Positions 19,160 to 22,434 of a stretch of DNA of 22,434 bases are shown here, one piece after another. The stretch covers positions 1 to 22,434 of the IMG/VR virus record IMGVR_UViG_3300010430_000488; one strand, written 5' to 3'. The notes below the pieces were generated by a model. The model made no database searches. It was not told the DNA's origin and worked only from the letters and a program-made list of their open reading frames with translations. The translations under genes and the position numbers were made by a program. Origin of the DNA: a virus. The stretch's first letter is position 1. Each line of letters starts with the position of its first letter.

Positions 19160-19621
19160 TTAAATATTAATGATAACGAAATCTTTAGATGAAAATGTAC
19201 CATTAACAATTGTATAGTCAATTCTTAGTTTAGCGGTGTACTCTTGAGTCCCTTGTCCCGCCACTTTATATATCTGACCACCTAATTCATCATAATTTAT
19301 TTCCCCTGGTAAGGGTTCGGCTTCTAAGTATGGTTGTATTGAAATATCATTTATTTGTAGATTGGGGATGTATTTATCCACCGCCTGTCTAACATCCGAC
19401 TTAATCGCATCAAATGTGGGCCCATCCATTGGTTCAAATATAAACTCATAAATTCTAGTACCAAAATCAGGTAAGTAGTACCTACTTCCCTTTCTAGTTA
19501 GTATCAAATGTAATAAATCCGCCCTAATCTCCTCATCAGAAGATTGAGTCAATCTAAGGTAGTCCCCTTGTAAACTATCTCTAAAAGGAAAAAATACTCC
19601 GTATGTTTTACCGTCTGCCAT
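19160..19621 (-). CDS. Baseplate wedge protein, T4 gp25 / GpW family
   Basis: This is the small wedge protein that joins baseplate wedges and starts sheath assembly in contractile tails (T4 gp25, P2 GpW; T6SS TssE belongs to the same family). The 153 residues match the family's usual size. Recognisable features are the helix EEIRADLLHLILTRKGSRYY (30-49), the PDFGT turn at 51-55, the conserved E63-P64 in FIFEPMDGP, and a second helix with VRQAVDKYIPNL around 77-88 leading into a beta strand. The ATG at 19621 follows an AT-rich leader without Shine-Dalgarno sequence. It is the first gene of the tail block and stops 6 bases before the gp6-like start, the usual gp25-then-gp6/GpJ pairing. The family assignment is confident; detailed equivalence to T4 gp25 is inferred. 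Confidence 0.93.
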   Translation of the reverse strand: MADGKTYGVFFPFRDSLQGDYLRLTQSSDEEIRADLLHLILTRKGSRYYLPDFGTRIYEFIFEPMDGPTFDAIKSDVRQAVDKYIPNLQINDISIQPYLEAEPLPGEINYDELGGQIYKVAGQGTQEYTAKLRIDYTIVNGTFSSKDFVIINI

Positions 19622-19660
19622 ATTTCATAAATATAAACACAGATTATTTTATCTAAATAT
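19622..19660 (-). promoter_or_regulatory. Possible promoter/leader region of the tail-gene block
   Basis: The only DNA between the nrdA terminator and the gp25-like start is a very AT-rich stretch. Because a terminator lies just upstream, the tail block must either have its own promoter here or rely on readthrough. The 10-mer TTTATATTTA occurs twice on the minus strand, at 19663-19654 and 19637-19628, exactly 26 bases apart. Neither copy is a clean match to the T4 late promoter (TATAAATA) or the flavobacterial -7 element (TAnnTTTG; the last base differs). The promoter call rests on position rather than on a recognised motif. Confidence 0.3.
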
Positions 19661-19694
19661 AAAAGAAAAAAGGTTAGACGAATCCAACCTTTTT
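19661..19694 (-). terminator. Intrinsic terminator downstream of nrdA
   Basis: On the minus strand a 12-bp stem (arms at 19694-19683 and 1978-equivalent positions 19678-19667, one G-U pair) closes on a UUCG tetraloop (19682-19679). The 3' arm ends in a run of T that continues as TTTTTTCTTTT to 19661. The hairpin lies 25 bases beyond the nrdA stop codon and before the first baseplate gene. The A-tract on the other side could also let it work in the opposite direction, but no plus-strand gene ends here. Confidence 0.9.
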
Positions 19695-19719
19695 ATACAA
19701 TATCCCTATATTTTATCCC

Positions 19720-21426
19720 TTAACCTTCACATGCAACACATTGTAAATCATTTAAATTTAATTTTTTTCTAGCAAATGCTTGTGCTGAGTTCATTGAATG
19801 TTGATAATATAGTGTTTTTACCCCTAACTTCCATGAGTCAATAAGTAACTTATTTACATCTTTAGTCGGCATTTCAGGTGAAACCATTAGATTTAATGAC
19901 TGTGATTGGTCTATATAATCCTGTCTTATTGCCGCTTGATTAATAATTGATGACTGATTAATTTCTGCAAATGTTCTAAAAACATCTTTTTGTTCGTCAC
20001 TTAAAAAATCTAAATGTTGTACCGAACCATCTCCCTTTTTTATACTATCCCAAGTCTCTTTGTTATCTCGACCCATAGACTCTAACAATTCTTTTAACAC
20101 TGGATTTTTTATAGTTACCTTCATTTTAGCAACATCCTTAACATAACAGTTAGACCAAATAGGTTCAATAGATTGTGATACCTGACCAAGAATAAACGCC
20201 GATGAAGTAGTCGGAGCAACTGCATTAAGTGTTACGTTTCGTCTACCATAACCTTTTAGATATTCAGGTTCCCCAAATATTTCAGCTAACTCCTCTGATG
20301 CCTTATACGATTTATCTTTAATAGTTTTAAATACCTCAACGTTAAGTTTAGCAGTTTCTCTTGTATCAAAAGCCAACCCTTTTGATTGTAAAAGTGAGTG
20401 CCAACCTAAAACACCTAAACCAAGTGCCCTTTGTCTCTTAGCAAAGTTATAAGCCTTTTCCATATAAAGAAACGCCATTTTACCTTCTCTGGTACCATTG
20501 TCTCTTAATTCTTCTAATTTATTACAATACTCAGTGACTACCGCATCTAAGAAATAAACCATAGTTTCAACAGCATCGGTGTCTTTCCACTCATCATAGT
20601 GTAATACATTCATTGAAGATAATACACAAACAAATGATTCGTCTTCAGAATTGTGTAGAGCTATTTCAGAACAAAGATTGGAATTATAAATTTTAGCCCC
20701 TTTATCTTGGTAAACTTTAGGTGCGTTATTATTCATCGTGTCATGGAACATGATATATGGATAACCTATTTCACCTCTTCTTTGGATTACTTTTGCCCAT
20801 ACTTTTCTTTTATCATCATCACCGGCAATCATCTCTTGCATGAACTTATCGGTTACCGTCACTGCGTGTGTCAAATCTTGGATTGAAGCACCTTCTGTAC
20901 CAATCTCTAAAAACTCCATAATGTCTGGATGTTCAACAGGTAAGTAAGGTGAGAATCTACCTCTACGTGTCGCCCCTTGTGAAATATTATCTACGACACT
21001 TTGAAAAAGATTCATAAAGTGGACCGCTCCTGGAGCATGTCCGTTATCAGTTATCTTAGCTCCACGACCACGAATGTTACCGAAATACCCTGAAGTACCT
21101 CCACCCATTTTACTCATCTCACCAACCTCAGCCTGAGTAAATAGAATTGACTCTATACTATCACTGACATTAGAACCAAAACAACTAACAGGTAACCCTC
21201 TTTCTTTACCAAAATTTGCCCATACTGGTGATGATAGTGAATACCACCCTTTACTCATATAGTCGTAAAATTTATCGGCGAACCCTTCTTTACCTAATAG
21301 TTTTTCTGCATGTTCCGCAATTGTTTTTATTCTATCTAAAGGTTCCTCACCCTCACTCAAATAACCTCTACGAAGAAACGTAACTGATTCTTCATTAATC
21401 CAATTAAATGGTTTTCTATTTTTCAT
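19720..21426 (-). CDS. nrdA: Ribonucleoside-diphosphate reductase class I, large (catalytic) subunit NrdA, short form
   Basis: This is the catalytic alpha subunit, which reduces ribonucleotides using a radical passed from NrdB. All catalytic features are visible in 568 residues: C82 in LPVSCFG and C267 in FVCVLSSMN form the redox pair, N250, C252 and E254 lie in SNLCSEIAL, Y540-Y541 in KTLYYQH form the radical-transfer pair, and the C-terminal C563-x-x-C566 reloads the active site. GATRRGRFSPYL (151-162) lies in the substrate-specificity loop region. The protein is much shorter than E. coli NrdA (761 residues) and starts almost directly with the catalytic domain (NWINEESVTFLRRGYL), so the N-terminal ATP-cone is missing. 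The ATG at 21426 is preceded by an A/T-rich stretch without Shine-Dalgarno sequence. It is followed 25 bases downstream by a strong terminator, so nrdB-nrdA end one transcription unit. It is probably functional. Confidence 0.98.
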   Translation of the reverse strand: MKNRKPFNWINEESVTFLRRGYLSEGEEPLDRIKTIAEHAEKLLGKEGFADKFYDYMSKGWYSLSSPVWANFGKERGLPVSCFGSNVSDSIESILFTQAEVGEMSKMGGGTSGYFGNIRGRGAKITDNGHAPGAVHFMNLFQSVVDNISQGATRRGRFSPYLPVEHPDIMEFLEIGTEGASIQDLTHAVTVTDKFMQEMIAGDDDKRKVWAKVIQRRGEIGYPYIMFHDTMNNNAPKVYQDKGAKIYNSNLCSEIALHNSEDESFVCVLSSMNVLHYDEWKDTDAVETMVYFLDAVVTEYCNKLEELRDNGTREGKMAFLYMEKAYNFAKRQRALGLGVLGWHSLLQSKGLAFDTRETAKLNVEVFKTIKDKSYKASEELAEIFGEPEYLKGYGRRNVTLNAVAPTTSSAFILGQVSQSIEPIWSNCYVKDVAKMKVTIKNPVLKELLESMGRDNKETWDSIKKGDGSVQHLDFLSDEQKDVFRTFAEINQSSIINQAAIRQDYIDQSQSLNLMVSPEMPTKDVNKLLIDSWKLGVKTLYYQHSMNSAQAFARKKLNLNDLQCVACEG

Positions 21427-21447
21427 ATTATTATTTTGTTATTGTTT

Positions 21448-22434
21448 TTAAAATAAATCGTTAGATGTTATCGATTTCTGCTTTTTACTGTAATTAATAC
21501 TTCTTTTATTAAAAAAGTCAGTATGTTTTGTAGTTAGAATTTCATCATCAAACCATTCTGTGGTTTCCAATAGTGTTTGATTAATTTCAAAAATACTATC
21601 AACACCTATAGAATTCAAAGATACGTTAAATCTATGTTTAATGAACTCCATTGTTTGTTTTTTAGTTAAAAATTCTAAATCACCTTTTTCGAAAATCCAA
21701 TTAACTACTTCAGTCTCCGCTTCATAAGCCTCTTTAGTTGCGATAACTAAATCTTCAACTAATTGTGGTGTCCACCAATCAGGGTTTTCTTTTTTGATTA
21801 AATTAACTAATTCAAACCCAAATTCCGCATGGATATTCTCTTCTTTAGATGTTGCCTCAACTGCGTTACTAATACCTTTTAATTTATTTTTATGTTTATT
21901 AAATGACATAATAACTAAAAATTGTGAAAATAGTGATACGTTTTCAACAAACATTGAGAATAACACTATAGACTCAAAGTATTCTTTATCATCGACTGAT
22001 TTAGAGTTTGAGATAGCCTTTTCTAAGTATTTAATTCTTCTTCTCACTTGTGGAACCTCTAACAAATTTTCAAATTCCCCATTAAGACCTAGTAATTGAA
22101 TTAGGTGTGAGTAAGCGTCCGCATGTCTCACTTCCGATTCAGCAAACGTAGCCCCTACATTACCAATTTCAGGTTTCGGCATTCTTTTATAAATGTCACC
22201 CCAAAATGATTTAACCGCCACTTCAATTTGTGAAATCGCTAACATTGCTCTTTCAACTGCCGATTTTTCTTTTTCATTTAAATGTACTTTATAGTCTTGG
22301 ATATCAGACGTATAGTTAAATTCTGTGTGTACCCAATAGGAGTGTCTAATTGCGTCCACATATTCATTTAAGTTTGGGTACTCGTAAGGTTTAAGATTAG
22401 TTCTTTTTGAAAAAATGTTAGGTCGATTTTTAGA
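21448..22434 (-). CDS. nrdB: Ribonucleoside-diphosphate reductase class I, small (radical) subunit NrdB, 5' end outside window
   Basis: This is the radical-generating beta subunit of an aerobic class I ribonucleotide reductase, which partners NrdA to make dNTPs. The frame is open to the right edge, so the true start is outside. A GTG at 22359 could be taken as a start, but the 25 codons before it encode conserved NrdB sequence (LKPYEYPNLNEY before the VDAIRHSYWVHTEFN stretch). Counting from the first visible residue (328 visible), the expected di-metal ligands are present: E71 (SQIEVAVKSFW), E101 and H104 in SEVRHADAY, E164 in FVENVSLF, and E199 and H202 in KEENIH. Y108 occupies the radical tyrosine position. 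The C-terminus ends in SNDLF, a plausible tail for docking on NrdA. It is separated from nrdA by 21 bases. The family assignment is firm. Whether an N-terminal ATP-cone precedes the visible part cannot be seen. Confidence 0.97.
   Translation of the reverse strand, partial: SKNRPNIFSKRTNLKPYEYPNLNEYVDAIRHSYWVHTEFNYTSDIQDYKVHLNEKEKSAVERAMLAISQIEVAVKSFWGDIYKRMPKPEIGNVGATFAESEVRHADAYSHLIQLLGLNGEFENLLEVPQVRRRIKYLEKAISNSKSVDDKEYFESIVLFSMFVENVSLFSQFLVIMSFNKHKNKLKGISNAVEATSKEENIHAEFGFELVNLIKKENPDWWTPQLVEDLVIATKEAYEAETEVVNWIFEKGDLEFLTKKQTMEFIKHRFNVSLNSIGVDSIFEINQTLLETTEWFDDEILTTKHTDFFNKRSINYSKKQKSITSNDLF

Noticed and set aside
22357-22359. GTG as the start codon of nrdB
   Set aside because: The frame continues upstream to the window edge with conserved NrdB sequence (LKPYEYPNLNEY), so the gene is truncated by the window, not started here.
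1-22434. tRNA genes, integrase or transposase genes
   Set aside because: Non-coding space is too small (about 98 and 71 bases at most) and shows no cloverleaf; none of the proteins resembles a recombinase.

Overview
The window is a compact, AT-rich piece of a large tailed-phage genome. All ten coding regions lie on the minus strand and cover nearly everything; the two longest gaps are about 98 and 71 bases. Contractile-tail (T4-like myovirus) baseplate genes sit beside a phage-borne class I ribonucleotide reductase, which points to a T4-like or jumbo myovirus. A Bacteroidetes (flavobacterial) host is inferred from SprB-type repeats in the terminal adhesin, PKD-like and Thr-Pro-rich segments, and the absence of Shine-Dalgarno motifs before every gene start I examined. 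No tRNA, integrase, insertion sequence or CRISPR array was seen.

Read in the direction of transcription (from high to low coordinates), the window opens with nrdB (22434 to 21448, start outside the window) and nrdA (21426 to 19720), the small and large subunits of an aerobic class I reductase that makes dNTPs for phage replication. A strong intrinsic terminator with a 12-bp stem and UUCG loop (19661-19694) closes this unit. A 98-base gap then leads into a tail block of eight genes: a gp25/GpW-like wedge protein (19621-19160), a gp6/GpJ-like wedge protein (19153-17315), a 1704-residue protein with a transthyretin-like domain and an unexpected hydrophobic segment (17243-12129), three unrecognised or PKD-containing structural proteins (12136-8444), another unrecognised one (8439-7531), a 989-residue protein with P2 gpI / T4 gp7-like signatures (7528-4559), and a tail adhesin of more than 1519 residues that leaves the window at position 1.

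From the 1704-residue gene onward the tail genes overlap or nearly touch (overlaps of 8, 8 or 17, and 1 nt, gaps of 4 and 2 nt, then a 1-nt overlap), so they are probably one translationally coupled late operon. gp25-, gp6- and gp7-like proteins would form the inner wedge of the baseplate; the following proteins would form its periphery; the last protein would project as a fibre with a Thr-Pro stalk, a possible vWA-like head and at least six tandem Ig-like/SprB-like repeats.

The most notable observations are that the host-surface-type SprB repeats occur on a phage tail protein, that a line-by-line reading found no GATC in 22.4 kb, that a baseplate protein has a multi-helix hydrophobic stretch, and that NrdA lacks the ATP-cone regulatory domain.
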